A stretch of 64,000 bases of DNA from Diphasiastrum complanatum (GCA_029204225.1 CM055101.1:39905961-39969960), one strand, 5' to 3'; shown: positions 34,424-46,080, numbered from the stretch's first letter. The notes: generated by a model from the sequence alone, not told the origin. Translations and numbers: made by a program.

Positions 34424-36402
34424 AGACTTATGCTCCGTTATAGCGGTCTCATCTGCAAAATGCTCAAGATACTTACACATAGACAGCCTATTCGCGGAGA
34501 TTTAGTTCGAATAAAGCTGAATGACTTTCCAGGGGGTCCTGAGATTTTCGATCTAGCTGTTAAATTCTGCTGTGGCGGGAGTGGTGACCACCTGGCCGCT
34601 ACAAATATTGTCAGAATGCGATGTGCGGCTGAATATCTTGAGATGACGGAACAATATTGCAAGCAAAATTTGATCAAGGAAACTGAAGAAGCATTGGGAG
34701 ACATGATGTTCTGGGACTGGCAGACTATTTTGGATATTTACAAGAGCTGCGAGGCAGTTCTCCCTCTTGCAGAGAAGACTCGGATCGTGCAAAGATGTGC
34801 TGATTCATTGGCATGGCGGGTGCACTCAAGCTTGCCGGATCAATCCAGCTCAGCGTCTTCGTCCACAGGGGCAGCCGAGCCACGATTTTCCACTGCTAGC
34901 TCCCTCTCGGGATCATTTGCGCACAGCTGGTGGTTTGGAGATATTTCGAAGCTATCGATCTATCTCATGGAAAGGGTAGTAAAAGCTTTGATTGCAAGTA
35001 ATGCCGACAATAAAACACTGGCCAGATTTCTTCTCTATTACTTACACCATTCCCTGCCCATGCTTGGATACACCTCGGTTGCTTCCAAAAGGAAAAATGA
35101 TAGCAATGAAGACATTTTGCATACTTACACACTAAACGTGCAGCGGGAAGTATTAGAAAGTGTTGTCTGCTTGTTATCTTCTCTTGTAGCCAGATCTGCA
35201 CCATATAGATCCTTGTTCACCCTCCTCAGGATTGCAGGAGTCCTAGACGCCAGTAAGTCATGCAAATCCAGAATTGAAAGAATGATCGGAGCTCAGCTGG
35301 ATATGGCAACTTTAGACCACTTAATGATTACGGTTCATCCAACCTCTTGCAGCTCGCTTTATGACGTTGATTTGGTTTTACGCTTCGTACAGTACTTCTT
35401 GCAAGATCAAGATTCAGTGCCACATATGAAGCCAGAAAGAATGAAAATGGTTCGCCAGCATCATGCTACATATTTCCACTCGGCTGTGCAAAGCCCCCTG
35501 ACAAAAGTGGGACACCTCATGGATAAGTATCTCGCAGAAATTGCTCCTGATGTGAATTTAAAGCCAATTAAGTTTCAAGAACTTGCAGAAGCTTTGACAG
35601 ACTCTGCAAGACGCACACACGATGGCCTCTATAGAGCTGTGGACATCTACCTGGAGGTAATACTCTTCTCGCCTATCATTAGCAACACAGGCGAAAGTTT
35701 TGGTATCAACTATCCTGATCACTTTCATTGTCTTATATTCGAATTAAAATTTCTGGTGGAATAAATAGCTTCTTGTTTCGATTTCTTTTCTTAGCTGACT
35801 ACAAAGATGTGGAGCTCAGTTTTGCTACATATTTCGTTTGAGCGGTTTGGTTGCATTGATAGTTATGGCCGCATGAAGATGACCTTGTACTCTTGTCTGA
35901 TCTGATGAAGGCTCATGCTAGTAGCATCACAAAAGAGGAAGCATGCAACATTTCAAAGGTGCTTGACTACAAGAAATTGTCATTTGATGCATCCGAACAT
36001 CTTGCAAAAAATCCCAGATTTCCATCACAACTAGCGTTGCATGTGCTACTCATTCAACAATTGAAGTTGAGGGCCACAATTGCTGCTTCCATTTTCAATA
36101 AGAGTGGTGTTGTCAGATCTGGTGATGATTTCCTCGAGAAAGGTTTTACCGTAAGCAATCAACTAGTAAGACCTTTACAACCTTCATGTGATATTCGACA
36201 GATTTTACAAGGTGCCAGATCTGATGCTCTTTTCCTTGAGAAAGGTTCTACCGTAAGCAATCAGCTAGTAAGACCTTCACAACCTTCATGCACGAATATC
36301 CGACAAGTTTTACAAGAAAATGAGGTGCTAAAGTCAGATCTTCATGAAATGGAGTCAAAAGTGGTTGAGCTGGAGAGGTTGTGCAAAAGCATGCGATTTC
36401 AT
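34424..36402 (+). CDS. NPH3/RPT2-like (NRL) family protein, two exons seen, 5' exon missing
   Basis: Exon 34424-35656 follows an acceptor TTTCAG. A 254-bp intron (GTAATA...GAAG) ends at 35910, and the next exon runs 35911 to about 36402 before GTAAGC; all junctions are phase 0. The first exon begins inside the BTB domain (RLMLRYSGLICKML, then NDFPGGPEIFDLAVKFC) and continues with AAEYLEMTEQYCKQNLI. The NPH3 domain starts at WWFGDISKLSIYLMERVVKA and reaches LDYKKLSFDASEH and LHVLLIQQLKLR in the second exon, followed by a short coiled-coil-like piece (ESKVVELERLCKSM). Members of this family are plant-only adaptors, some linking CUL3 ubiquitin ligases to phototropins or auxin carriers at the plasma membrane. 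The subgroup is not clear. The 5' BTB exon and the C-terminal exon were not found, so the gene may be partial. Confidence 0.85.
36114..36317 (+). repeat. in-frame 102-bp tandem duplication in the NPH3-like exon
   Basis: Two units of 34 codons start at CAGATCTG (36114 and 36216). Each encodes FLEKG(F/S)TVSNQLVRP(L/S)QPSC followed by IRQ(I/V)LQ. Units differ by a few bases and one small insertion. They lie in the variable segment after LIQQLKLR. Confidence 0.85.
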
Positions 36403-38700
36403 GTAAGCTTTACAAGTCTGGTATGCTAGGTCTCCAGCTAGTTGGCCATCTTTTTGATGATTTTACATATTAATATCAGATACGTACAGAGTACCATGCA
36501 TAAATATGATTAGAGTTGACAATGAATGAAATACAATCAAAGTATGGAATTGATGCAATCAGTTTTCGATTAGGAAGAGCTCTCTTGTACTTGGTAAATA
36601 AATCTCCTTCACCTATCAGCAGGCCTTTCCAATGGGAAGGTATGTTGAGAGAACAGGTCATGCATGGCTTCGGTTTTATCAAAGAAATCTCTCAAGTATC
36701 AGGACAGAATTATCATTCTTGCAACTTCGCATCCTAAGAGGAAACTCATTATTCTCTATTAGCATCTCAATTAAGCATTCACTTTCTACTATTGGTGTAT
36801 AAGAAGTGCAGTGAGAATTTTTCACGTTCCGGACAGCGGAACGCAAACATATATTTTTTTCATTGAAGAATACTTTGATTGTTACAAATTCGTTTGATTC
36901 AATTGATGAATATTTAGAAACATCATAATCAATACTTATTGATTGACTAGAAACGATATTATGTACACTAAGTAAAGAGGCCTTCAAAGAAAGAACTTTG
37001 AGAGAGAGAGAGAGAGAGGAAGAGACAAAGAGAGTGAGGGAGAGAGAGAGAGGATTTGTGTGTGTGCGCGCGTGTACGAGACATGGTGTGTGTGTGTGTG
37101 AGTTTAGGATTTAGGGTTTAGGGTCTGTTAGAGCTTACGACAAATGTTTGGGTGCAGTATGTCGGCCCAGGAGAGGCGTAGAGTGATTGATATCTACAGG
37201 CCACGTTTGATAGCCGGTGGCTTGGCACTAGACCCTATAGTCCATACTGTTGTGACCTCAGTTGTCATGCCCATGACTGGTCTCGAGTAGCGTGTCCACG
37301 CTAGGGACCAGTAGACCAACAACCCGTAAGTTAATTGTGACTATAAGGGAATTGGGGCCCTTATGTGTACAGATCTGGAGATATCTGTAGAGATATGCTA
37401 TGTAGTGAATCTTTGTGGGATCATTAAAACCTTTTGTACAAATTTTTAATCCAGTGGATCTACAAAGTATTCCATGAACTAAGTTTATTTGCATGCATAA
37501 ACTAGTTGTTGGTACATAGGCATATTGATGAGAATTGTGTTTGAGACAATTTCTCGCTAGGTTATAGTAATTTCTCATTGAGAATTGCTTATTGACCTAG
37601 GATTGATTTAGAATCAGATTAATTTTGGCGTTTTGGTACCACACCGAGACATTTAAATATTTTCTAAATCTGATACAACTAACCGTGTCAAAAGCGCTAC
37701 TTCTGAGTTAGTTGTTGGAAATCAACAATATAATCTTAATTATGGATATTATTGTTGAGATGTATTGCTTATAAGTCACAACGTCTATGAGTCATTTTGG
37801 ATTCGTGTGCATAGAATACACGAGAACTTTTTGACCTTATCTTTTCCCGTTTGGAATTGATAAAATGCTATCCCGGAAGACTCAGGAGAGTTGGGTAGTT
37901 GTGGGTTGCCAAAGTTAGAACTTCACGTAATGAAGTTCCGGTAAATCTTAAGTTATTCTAGATTAGAACTTAAGAGCAAAATCTAGACGTATTCTAGATT
38001 GGGACTCTAACTTTGGAATGACAATTTGTGCCATGTCTAAAGTAAGGGCATTTTTTAGATTACAATCCTTATATTGGCACCGTGTGTGAGTTGGAAAAGT
38101 CTGGAACTTTCCAGATGGAAAGGACTTTCAGGTACAACTCATGTGCCTTCTAAGAATTGTGATGCACTCTTATGATAGGGTATGGTCTCTGGAATCAGGA
38201 GACTTGAGATTGGTGAACCATAACTCAGAATCTAGGATATACCTAATCCATAAGAAAGGACTGTGATTGGTAGATTACAATGGATGAATAAACAAGATAG
38301 TGGAATTTTGGTAATGACTGGCCATCTTACCAAATTGACTATGTTTATTAGAGTATCTGTTGTGGCTTTACGGATTACCAAAGGGACATTATGAACAGTC
38401 GCGATTCGAAGTTCATTGATCGCTTTTGGTCGGCCGTATTTGCTAAACTAGAGATGACTCTAAGCATAAAAGTTCTTTTTATCATTGGTTGTTGCCTATG
38501 TGAGGGTATTACGTTCTTTTATTGAGTATAGGACAAAAATCCGATGAATTATGATTGACGAATCATAGTTCAGATTCTAGTTATACTTGATCGGTTAAAA
38601 GAAGGATTACTTGCATGATCAGAAGATTAGTTAAGATATGTATTCATATTTTAGCAATCTCCTCGGAGAGGATGTTATCCTTGATGGAGATTGAGTTATA
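36403..38700. other. no gene seen; GA and GT simple repeats at 36.99-37.10 kb
   Basis: 36999-37053 is (GA)-rich, and 37056-37100 has (GT) runs followed by a short TTTAGGATTTAGGGTTTAGGG tract. 37.2-38.7 kb is A/T-rich with short phrase repeats (for example TCTAGATTAGAACTTAAGA/TCTAGATTGGGACTCTAAC) and no clear coding sequence. It may hold the last NPH3 exon, but I could not recognise one. Confidence 0.35.
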
Positions 38701-38705
38701 GTAAG

Positions 38706-39240
38706 CATTCGGCTATCGGTTATAGCCCGTTTATGCTTATGTACGGATTTGAGCCTAGGTCACCCATTGCGGTTGAGACTCGGTTGATCAAGTTTCAGAA
38801 AGTAGCGGATTTCCTACTTGATATGCAGGAAATGCTACGGATTGCACGTGAGAATGTTTAGTGTACCCAGGATGGGGACCGACATTATGCAAGTCTGAAA
38901 AGATCACTGAGAGACTTCCCAATGGGGGATTGGGTATTTTTGAAAATCCCGAAGGATTCGAGTGTAATGCGTACCGGCAAGCATTATCAACTGTCCTCTA
39001 AAATTTAGAGGACCGTATAAGATCTTGAAAAAGATCGGATCCTTAGCTTACCAATTGGAACTCTTGGAAGGATCACAAGTGCATCCCGTAATTCACGTAA
39101 ACCGTCTCAAGAAGAGTCTACGTGAAGGAGAGCATCTTGGATCTGGAGATCAATTGGACCTGTTGGATGAATCATCGGGTGTATCTCATCTTGAGCCCGA
39201 AAAGATCTTGGATACAAGAACTAAACGATTGAGAAATCGT
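38706..39240 (+). pseudogene. Ty3/gypsy integrase C-terminus entering a chromodomain
   Basis: The frames read GYSPFMLMYGFEPRSPI, then DFLLDMQEMLRIAREN, MGDWVFLKIPKDSS, KIGSLAYQLELLEGSQVHPV, HVNRLKKSL and finally LEPEKILDTRTKRLRNR. These are the GPY/F-type C-terminal module of gypsy integrase and the first strand of a chromodomain. That makes it a chromovirus, a lineage that uses the chromodomain to choose insertion sites in chromatin. Stops and a frameshift near 39.0 kb break it, and the chromodomain is cut off at about 39240. Confidence 0.85.
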
Positions 39241-39980
39241 AGTTTTTGTTTAAAAAACTCTAAATTTTATTCTAGTTTGCTTTCTTTTTTTCATGAATTT
39301 GGTATTACTGATAGGTTGGAGCATTTCAAATCTCTTTTTTCTCCTTTTCTTTTTATTCTACTTTCTATAACTGAGGGCCCTGGTGTGGAGGCATTTTTTG
39401 AAATATATCTCAGATTTAAGTCCTTGCTCAGTACTCTCTTATTCAGATCTTAGAATAAGGACATGATTCATTATCAGGACCTGGTGGCACTCGACAAACA
39501 TATCTATAAAGCTAAGCTTGACAGAATGTTTACCAAGTTACATAATGATTTCAAGTCTGTAAATGAGTGCCTACTTCATAATAAAAAAAATGTAGATTTG
39601 TTGATTTTTAGTCTGCTTTTGTTTTTTTTTCTTTTGTTAAATATTTTTGACGATTTGGAGGCTGTCCCTTCGACTTTTGAAGCTACTTCTTCTAGTGGTA
39701 CAAAGTCTGAAAAGTCAAAGATTGTAGATATAGATATTTTTTTTATTGATACGAGTGTGTCGGAAGCAGACTAGATACTGCTGAATTGTACTTTGTAAAT
39801 ATTTTTATTTAATATACAAAATTTTATTGTGTGTCTATAGCCTACTGGCTTGTATAAATTTGCATGCTTTTTGAATTTTTTAATAATCTGTCTATTTTGT
39901 ATTATGACGAATTTGGATTCTTCTGTAAAACCATTGGAAAAGTTGCAGTATATAGCTGTTTTTTGTGCTAGTCCCGCCAT
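39241..39980 (+). other. A/T-rich open stretch of unknown origin
   Basis: The pol frame stays open past 39240 to 39453, and a second frame runs 39463-39774 (103 codons, with a hydrophobic Phe/Leu run at residues 46-61 and a Ser/Lys-rich tail). I recognise neither. The T-rich composition makes chance openness plausible. Confidence 0.25.
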
Positions 39981-40198
39981 GTTGTGAACTTTTATGAAAT
40001 GCCGCTCTTACTTGCCAATGAGATTATTTCATTCCTTGCGATGACCATATGCTAAGACTTCCACTATTTCTTGCAAAGAATGTCGAATGGTGTCATAATA
40101 TGTGCTGCATGTCATGAAAACATAATCTAAATCAGTACCAAAAGTATCTAATTTAATTGCACATATTTGTCTATCGTAGTGTAAAATCAAAATCTTAC

Positions 40199-40932
40199 CA
40201 TATAATGTGTTATATGATCAACACCCCATGCACTTTGAACTGCATCCACAAATTCATTGGTTGTTTTCTGTATCATTTGTACATCAGTATTTGAAAATTT
40301 ATCTTGAGTTGCTGCAATAATTTCTTTCCAAACCGTGTATTGAACCTTAGATTGTTTGCCAGAATAATTTGATAAAAATCTTCGAGCTTTAGATCCTCCA
40401 ATGCTCTGCTTGCATGGAATATTTCCTGTTTTACCTGATAGCTTGTCATCTTTTTTTATTTTAACGTGGCTTTTATGTAAGCCTGCTTTGGACAACACAT
40501 CCTCTAATATGGAAATAGCTTCCTTCCCAGAGGACTCTGGATCGGAATTCCATGCAAACAAGATGTGAAGATATATATTTTTTCTATAATATGCACCTCC
40601 GCATGCAATGTACAGATAGGAACATTTCATAGAGGAATCGGTAGTACAGGTTTCCAATTAGGATCTTCTCGATCTCTTGATATTCATGTACTCCTTGTCA
40701 TGTCTTTTGTTGTTTTCATGCAGTACAAACAAGGGTGTTTAGAGTTAGCACCATGAGATACATTGAACATAGTTTTTAATGTCGTCAGATATCTTGCTAA
40801 ATGCCACTCAATGTTGAAAGTGCCAATTCCAGGAATATTGAGTGGAACTCCCTCCATGTGGTTTTTTATGGTGACAGGATATGATGTTCTATTAAATATC
40901 CATGAGAGAATGTCATGGTCTTCTTTCAGCAC
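40199..40932 (-). pseudogene. exon of an unclassified transposon-like gene with an HPCLYC motif
   Basis: The minus-strand exon is bounded by an acceptor (TTCTCTTATAG before 40932) and a donor (ATG|GTAAGA at 40199/40198), so it looks spliced. Order of blocks: LKEDHDILSWIFNRTSYP, IPGIGTFNIEWHLARYL, GANSKHPCLYCMKT, a shifted frame with SRDREDPNWKPVLPIPL and NVPICTLHAEVHIIEKI, then SIGGSKARRFLSNYSG, WKEIIAATQDKFS and WGVDHITHYM. The CxxC after GANSKHP may bind zinc. I have a memory of similar uncharacterised proteins in repeats of non-flowering plants and animals, but cannot name the family. At least one frameshift and one stop break it. Confidence 0.5.
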
Positions 40933-41099
40933 CTATAAGAGAATACAAAAACGTGATTAGCCTCATAATATTAGCACAGAGAAGATTTTCCATATGAAAT
41001 CCATATTCAAATGATTGTCTCTGTTTATTATGCGAAGGAACTGCTATACCTAAAATGCTGCCAACCACCAGATATCATTTTCTGATTGAACACTGAAAT

Positions 41100-41865
41100 T
41101 GAGTCTTCTGAATATGAAAGTGCTCCATTCATGATCGTGAGACTGACTCTTTCCATTTTTTGTCCTTTTATAATTTCAAACTCATCTAACTTGAGAACAA
41201 CTATCAACTTGTTATTGACATTCTCATTTCAACCCAACCTTGCATACTCGACCAATTCACTCAGCCAATTCCCATCAAATCCAAGGCCAACACATTGGAC
41301 ATCGCTCATGAAGGTTATGAAGTATGTCCGTCCAAGCAACGAAGCATATCAGCATCTATTATGGAGGCAACCAATCTGTCAATATTCTCGAAGGTTACAC
41401 ATATGTAGATTGGGCAAGAGATATCGATACCAGAAGATCGACTTCTGGATTTGTATTCTTATACAATCAAGGCCCAATCTCATGGAACAGCTGAAAACAG
41501 ACCTCAATAGCATTATCATCAATGGAATCAGAATACATAGTTGTCACAAATGCTACCAAGGACGCAATTTGGCTAAGGAATCTGCTTGTAGATATCGATC
41601 TTGCTCAGTCACATCCAACGACAATCTATTGTGACAATCAAAGCACAATCGCACTATTTCTAAATCCGAGATTTCATTCTCAGAGGAAACATATCGAAAT
41701 CAGGTATCACTACCTTAGAAAGAAAGTACAAGACAAGGAAGTGTCATTGGTTTACTGTAGGACAGATCTTATGGCAGTAGGTTACTTCACAAAAGCACTA
41801 TCAAAGGAGCATCATCTCAGATTTAACGACATGCTAAATTTGAAGATCAAAGTTTTTTAGGATCC
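41100..41865 (+). pseudogene. Ty1/copia RT end and RNase H
   Basis: After a decayed stretch (SLSQFPSNPRPTHWTSLM, with VMKYV), a frameshifted part encodes YVDWARDIDTRRSTSGFV. A clean frame from 41522 then gives SMESEYIVVTNATKDAIWL, YCDNQSTIALFLNP, SQRKHIEIRYHYLRKKV and a FTKALSKEHH tail ending in TAG. It is very like the minus-strand RNase H at 26.3-26.7 kb (SSTESEYIAAMNATKEA..LVEIDLAQSHPTTI versus LVDIDLAQSHPTTI). The two are copies of one family in opposite orientations. Several frame breaks make it inactive. Confidence 0.9.
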
Positions 41866-42420
41866 ACATTAAGGGGGACCAGAAAACCAAAAAAATGAAG
41901 GCTCAAACTTTTGAGCAGAAGATCAAAATTCGGAATCGAATTTTTTCAACCCCCGGATCGATCAGATCAAGGCGAGATTCTCCGACCCAAGATCGGATCG
42001 AATCGAGTCGTTGTTTCTTGATACTGAATCGACTAAAAAAATTCTATAAAATTTGAGTCAGATCTATAAATTTGATACATGTATATTTTTGATACTGTCG
42101 GTCAGAAAATCCCACCCACGTCACGGCGTTGACAGTTCGCCTACTTTGTACATACATTTATAGCTCCAATGATGGTTGTAATAAATGTAGTAGATAGAAT
42201 TTAATGCTTACAAGGTACTAATCAGTTGTAATAAGAAGAAGTAGATATTATTCAGAAAACCACAATTCTGTAGCAAGTGTTATTACACTCAACGATCAAC
42301 CAGATGAGGTCGATTTTTGCTTGAAGCCATTGTACACAATTTTCAATCAATCAGAGTGCAATTTTGTCTACACTATTGTTTTGTTCTATTGTGCATTGTT
42401 ACTGATTATTCATCTTGATT
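41866..42420 (+). mobile_element. copia 3' LTR region
   Basis: A purine tract (TTAAGGGGGACC) follows the pol stop. Blocks such as GATACTGTCGGTC..CGTTGACAGTTCGCCTACTTTGTACAT match the minus-strand LTR at 25.93-26.23 kb. Exact ends are not defined. Confidence 0.6.
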
Positions 42421-42802
42421 ATTTGCTGCTAACTGACGTGCTTCCGATCCACAACCACCCATTGCTTAACTTCCTCTGATATTCAGTGAATTTCTGATTT
42501 CTCAGTTTGTGTACTTTTGTGAAAACCCTAAAATTTATAGGATCTGTTGTGTTTGAAGTTTCTGGACTTTTCAAGAGTTTGTTTCAATCTTAAAGAGTGC
42601 AAAACTTCATGATTTTGTAGGTTGATCATTTGTTAATCAAGTGTCATCAATGCTCTGTGTTAGATTTGCTAGTATATGTGCAAGAAAGAGATTTGAGAGG
42701 TTCCATATCTTTGTGATTTCTTCTTGGATTCATTTGTTGACTTTCAAAAGAGTGCTAATCGCATTGGAACAGGTTGAAAGAGAAGATCAAATCCTTGCAA
42801 CA

Positions 42803-44080
42803 TGGCTACAAATGGAGGCTTCATGTTGGAGAGCAATGATAGGCTTACCTCAAGCAACTATTTAACTTGGAAGGTGAGAATGGAGTCTCTCCTTGAGAGG
42901 AAAAGAAAGCTCTTCATCCTATATAGATGAATGGCATTGATACTATTCATTTTTTTCTCTCATCTACAAATAGGAATGTTCATTTGAAGAATGTTTTGTT
43001 CATACCTTCCATTGCTAAGAATGTTCTTAGTGTGACAAATAGTTGACAAAGGGCTTAAAGTGAAAGTTGTTGGTGATTATTGCTTAATCAAAAGGAATGA
43101 AGTCTTGATTGGGCCAAGGCAAGAGAAAAGGTGAGCTCTACAAACTTGATGAATATGTTGTTTCTAACCATGGTGGTTTGAAGACAAAGAATCAACTTGG
43201 TGAGATTTGTTCAATGTCAAAGTCACAAAGGTTGTCTTATTCTAGATCTAGCTCAAGATCTAAAATGCTTTTTCATTTAGTACATTTGGATGTGCAGTGT
43301 ACTAGTGCTTTGAGTAATCGAGGAGCAAAAATGTTTGTGACTTGCATTGATATCGTTGGACTTATCTTATAAAGAATGAGGATTTCATACTTGATGTCTT
43401 TCTCAAGTTCAAGAATGTTGTGAAGATTCAATTCAACATGAAGATCAAGTGCTTAAAATTGGCAAATGAAGACCTATCAACAAAGTCAACCTGAGATCAA
43501 GAGGAAGTTATCAAAAATAGAGGTTCTACCTGGTGTGGAAGAGTGGAAGATCAATCATTTTGAAAGAGCTAAATTCATGAGGGTGAATGCAAATCTTCCT
43601 AAGTTATTTTGGGTTGAAATTTTGATGTGTGCTAACTTTGTTTGCAATAGGTACTCAAATGAAGACTTGGATGGTAAGAGTTCATTTGAGGTTCTTTTTG
43701 GTAAGAAGCCAAACTTGGAGCATTTGAAGATCTTTGGTAGTACTTGCTATGTCAACTCATCTTTTGGATTCTTAAGGGGAATATTTGCTGGCTATAATGA
43801 ATTAAAGAAAGCTTATAGGGTTTACATTCCTAAGTCAAAAAAAGTTCACATTTCTAAGGATGTTGTCTTTGAAGAGGAGAATGTGGCTAAGCTTAATGTT
43901 GTTGATTTGATCAATCTAACATTTTTGGAGGTGATGAAGATGGTTCTTTGGATGGTGATGGTGGAGATGACTCTCCAAGTCAAGTTCTAAGAAGGTCCTC
44001 AAGAAAAAACAAAAGCCATCTAGGCTTACATATGATGAGAAGGGTAAGCAAGTTGAAGGTACAAACTTTGCTTTGTTTTG
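42803..44080 (+). pseudogene. deleted Ty1/copia gag-integrase
   Basis: A gag start MATNGGFMLESNDRLTSSNY..WKVRMESLLE is cut after about 35 residues. It is followed at once by a protease end (HLKNVLFIPSIAKNVLSV), the pre-integrase piece (CSMSKSQRLSYSRSSSRSK, LVHLDV), then a jump to the integrase end (LPKLFWVEILMCANFVCNRY, FEVLFGKKPNLEHLKIFGS, FAGYNELKKAYRVYIP, ISKDVVFEE). The linker includes LRRSSR and RLTYDEKGKQVEG at about 44.0-44.08 kb. Most of gag, the protease active site, the integrase core and the RT are gone. The pieces keep their order, as in a non-autonomous deletion derivative. Confidence 0.85.
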
Positions 44081-44778
44081 GTTCATCTTCTTGTGTAGAT
44101 GATGCTATGCAAGTGGATGGTGGTTTTCATGGAATGGAAGAAACTAATGGATCTGAAAAAGAGGCCTTAGTCAATGATTTTGATGGTCAAGTAGAATATC
44201 AAGAGGTTGATCTTGAAGGGCTTCAACAACACAAAAGAAAAGGTGTCAATTTGGAGCTAGTCAAGAGCATCAAAGAGAAGTCAAGTGGCAAGGATACTTT
44301 GGATATGTCCTTTCAGGTGTTTGAAGATTCAAGTAAGGTCAAAGGAGTAGCAAGGAAGTGTTTTTCAAGTTTACTTTACTTGTTCTATCTCATGTTTGAG
44401 CAATTTCATGTGAATGTGTGCAAATTGTCAAGATATGGTAAAACTAGTAACATTGTTTTGCATCATTTTGATGTTGGAGTTGTACTAGCATTATTGGATG
44501 GTTTTGCTGATGGAAATGAAACTAAGGGAGGCTCATTATATCACTCATTCATTGTCAAGTCATCAAGTGATGATAATATCTTATGGCAAAATGGCAATGG
44601 ATGCTCATTCATGGACTTTCATGGTGGAGACATATCAAGGACAAAGATGGAGGAGACATGCAAGCATTGGTTGATTACTCACATTTATTGTTTGGTTGCT
44701 ATTATAGAGAGTTCATGGCATGGAGGTAGCATTGAATTTATATTCTATTTGGTTCTTCATGTTTTAGTTACATCTTGA
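44080..44778 (+). CDS. open frame of about 230 codons in the place of RT, unknown
   Basis: A frame that is open from 43948 continues without a stop to 44778. Its first 45 codons overlap the copia linker, partly in another frame. From about 44080 the sequence no longer resembles copia. The product would be Ser/Val/Gly-rich, with an acidic start (CVDDAMQVDGG, NDFDGQVEYQEVDLEGLQQ), a basic middle and two hydrophobic segments (around SLLYLFYLMFEQF and at the C-terminus FIFYLVLHVLV). I recognise no family. It ends about 165 bp before a polypurine tract and LTR, so it is carried inside the element. It may be captured host sequence or chance openness. Confidence 0.35.
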   Translation, partial: GSSSCVDDAMQVDGGFHGMEETNGSEKEALVNDFDGQVEYQEVDLEGLQQHKRKGVNLELVKSIKEKSSGKDTLDMSFQVFEDSSKVKGVARKCFSSLLYLFYLMFEQFHVNVCKLSRYGKTSNIVLHHFDVGVVLALLDGFADGNETKGGSLYHSFIVKSSSDDNILWQNGNGCSFMDFHGGDISRTKMEETCKHWLITHIYCLVAIIESSWHGGSIEFIFYLVLHVLVTS

Positions 44779-44933
44779 TATGTAAAATTAATGTAAGAAA
44801 TAGTGACCCATCCAATGTGGACACTATTCTCTATATTAATTATGAAAGCTATTATAAAACCAAAGAAAGAAGGTCTATACTTAGGATGGAGATCATTCTA
44901 AAGTTAGATCAAAGTTGTGTGGTAAAACTAGTT

Positions 44934-45500
44934 GAAGAGGGAGTGTGAAAAATATCAACTAGTTTAGTTTAGTCAAGTTGAGTTTATTTGGCAATTTTTA
45001 GGCCAATATGCATTTTTATCTTAGAGATAGACTTTATAGAATTGATAAGGCCTAAGAATAGTGGATTTACTATTTTTGATGACTTAGGCAAGTTTATAAG
45101 TTCGAATTTGGACCTAGTACTCTAATTGGTTAGTAGAGATGCATTGAATCTAGTCATGTTAGATATAGGGTCTCGAAGAGATCTAGAAACTTCCATAAGT
45201 AGATAAGCTTGTGTAAGAGCATCCAAACAGGGAAAGAGGCTGTAATAAATAGGCTACAAGCATGGGAGGAATTCATCTCTCTCATGCTTCTCTCATTCAT
45301 TCTTATGGAAGATATCTCTTTGGATTTCTACATCCATTTTTGCATCTTGGTGGTGATATAGTGAGAGCTGGTGTGTAGAATGCTATTTTTCTCATGTTTA
45401 TGGATCCACACGTGTGAGTACTATTGTTGTACGACTGTAGTTATATGAAATGGAATAATAAATTAACTTACATAAGCATTCTTGACAAGTTCTTATTGAG
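44934..45500 (+). mobile_element. copia polypurine tract and 3' LTR (LTR from 44944)
   Basis: AGAGGGAG is followed by TGTGAAAAATATC at 44944. The LTR shares the CACACGTGTGA block near 45.41 kb with the LTRs at 16.3-16.9 and 54.2-54.96 kb, so it belongs to a related family. The right end is approximate. Confidence 0.6.
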
Positions 45501-45819
45501 TTTATAGCTTCTACGTGTGGTAGATGCAAGATTTCTACATTGTTAATGATGCTAGATGTGCTATTCATATTAGCCAAAGATCAAAGGGCATAAATGGATC
45601 TTTGTGATCTATTTTTTCAGCACATTGAATTTCATTTTCTACCAACAATAGTGGCCATATACACAAGGGAATAAAGAAATTTAGGTATCACAACAATATC
45701 ACCAAACCAAATGAGTTTATCTCTAATTTTACCCAAATATATCCTATGGATTCATTATTAATAAGTTAATCTTCACAAGATAATGGTGATGGTGGCAATG
45801 AGGGAGATCAAGAAGTTGT

Positions 45820-46080
45820 GTTGTGCGACATCGATCCATCCGATGATGATGCATCACACTCAATATCATCATTCCCTTGTGAAGTATACACATCCTCTGA
45901 AAATGTGTCATCGAGTCCATCATCACGATCTTGTTCAGGTGCATCAGTTGGTAGCGCCATGTCTTCCATGACATCTCTATCCTCAAAAATTCTTTTACTT
46001 CAAGGAGCAACTTGAATCACATACCACCATATGGGATCTGAATGGTCGGGGTGAAAGACCACCTATAATTGATCGACGTT
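45820..46080 (-). pseudogene. probable CACTA (En/Spm) transposase C-terminal fragment
   Basis: The minus strand reads VVFHPDHSDPIWWYVIQVAP, a stop, then SKRIFEDRDVMEDMALP and an acidic tail (DRDDGLDDTFSEDVYTS). A D-P-x-W-x-V-(I/V) block, followed by a basic/aromatic patch and an acidic end, is the form of the DUF4216-type tail of plant CACTA transposases. The match is from memory and short. No terminal CACTA repeats were found nearby. Confidence 0.45.

Noticed and set aside
36476-36987. Frames on both strands after the NPH3 exon as a possible last exon
   Set aside because: None resembles an NPH3-family C-terminus. A CAG|GCCTTTCC...GAAG|GTATG segment near 36.62 kb has splice-like edges, but its 17 bases carry no recognisable coding.
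45783-46015. Plus-strand His/Met-rich and Ser-rich frames
   Set aside because: The minus strand gives a better explanation as a transposase-type tail with an acidic end.
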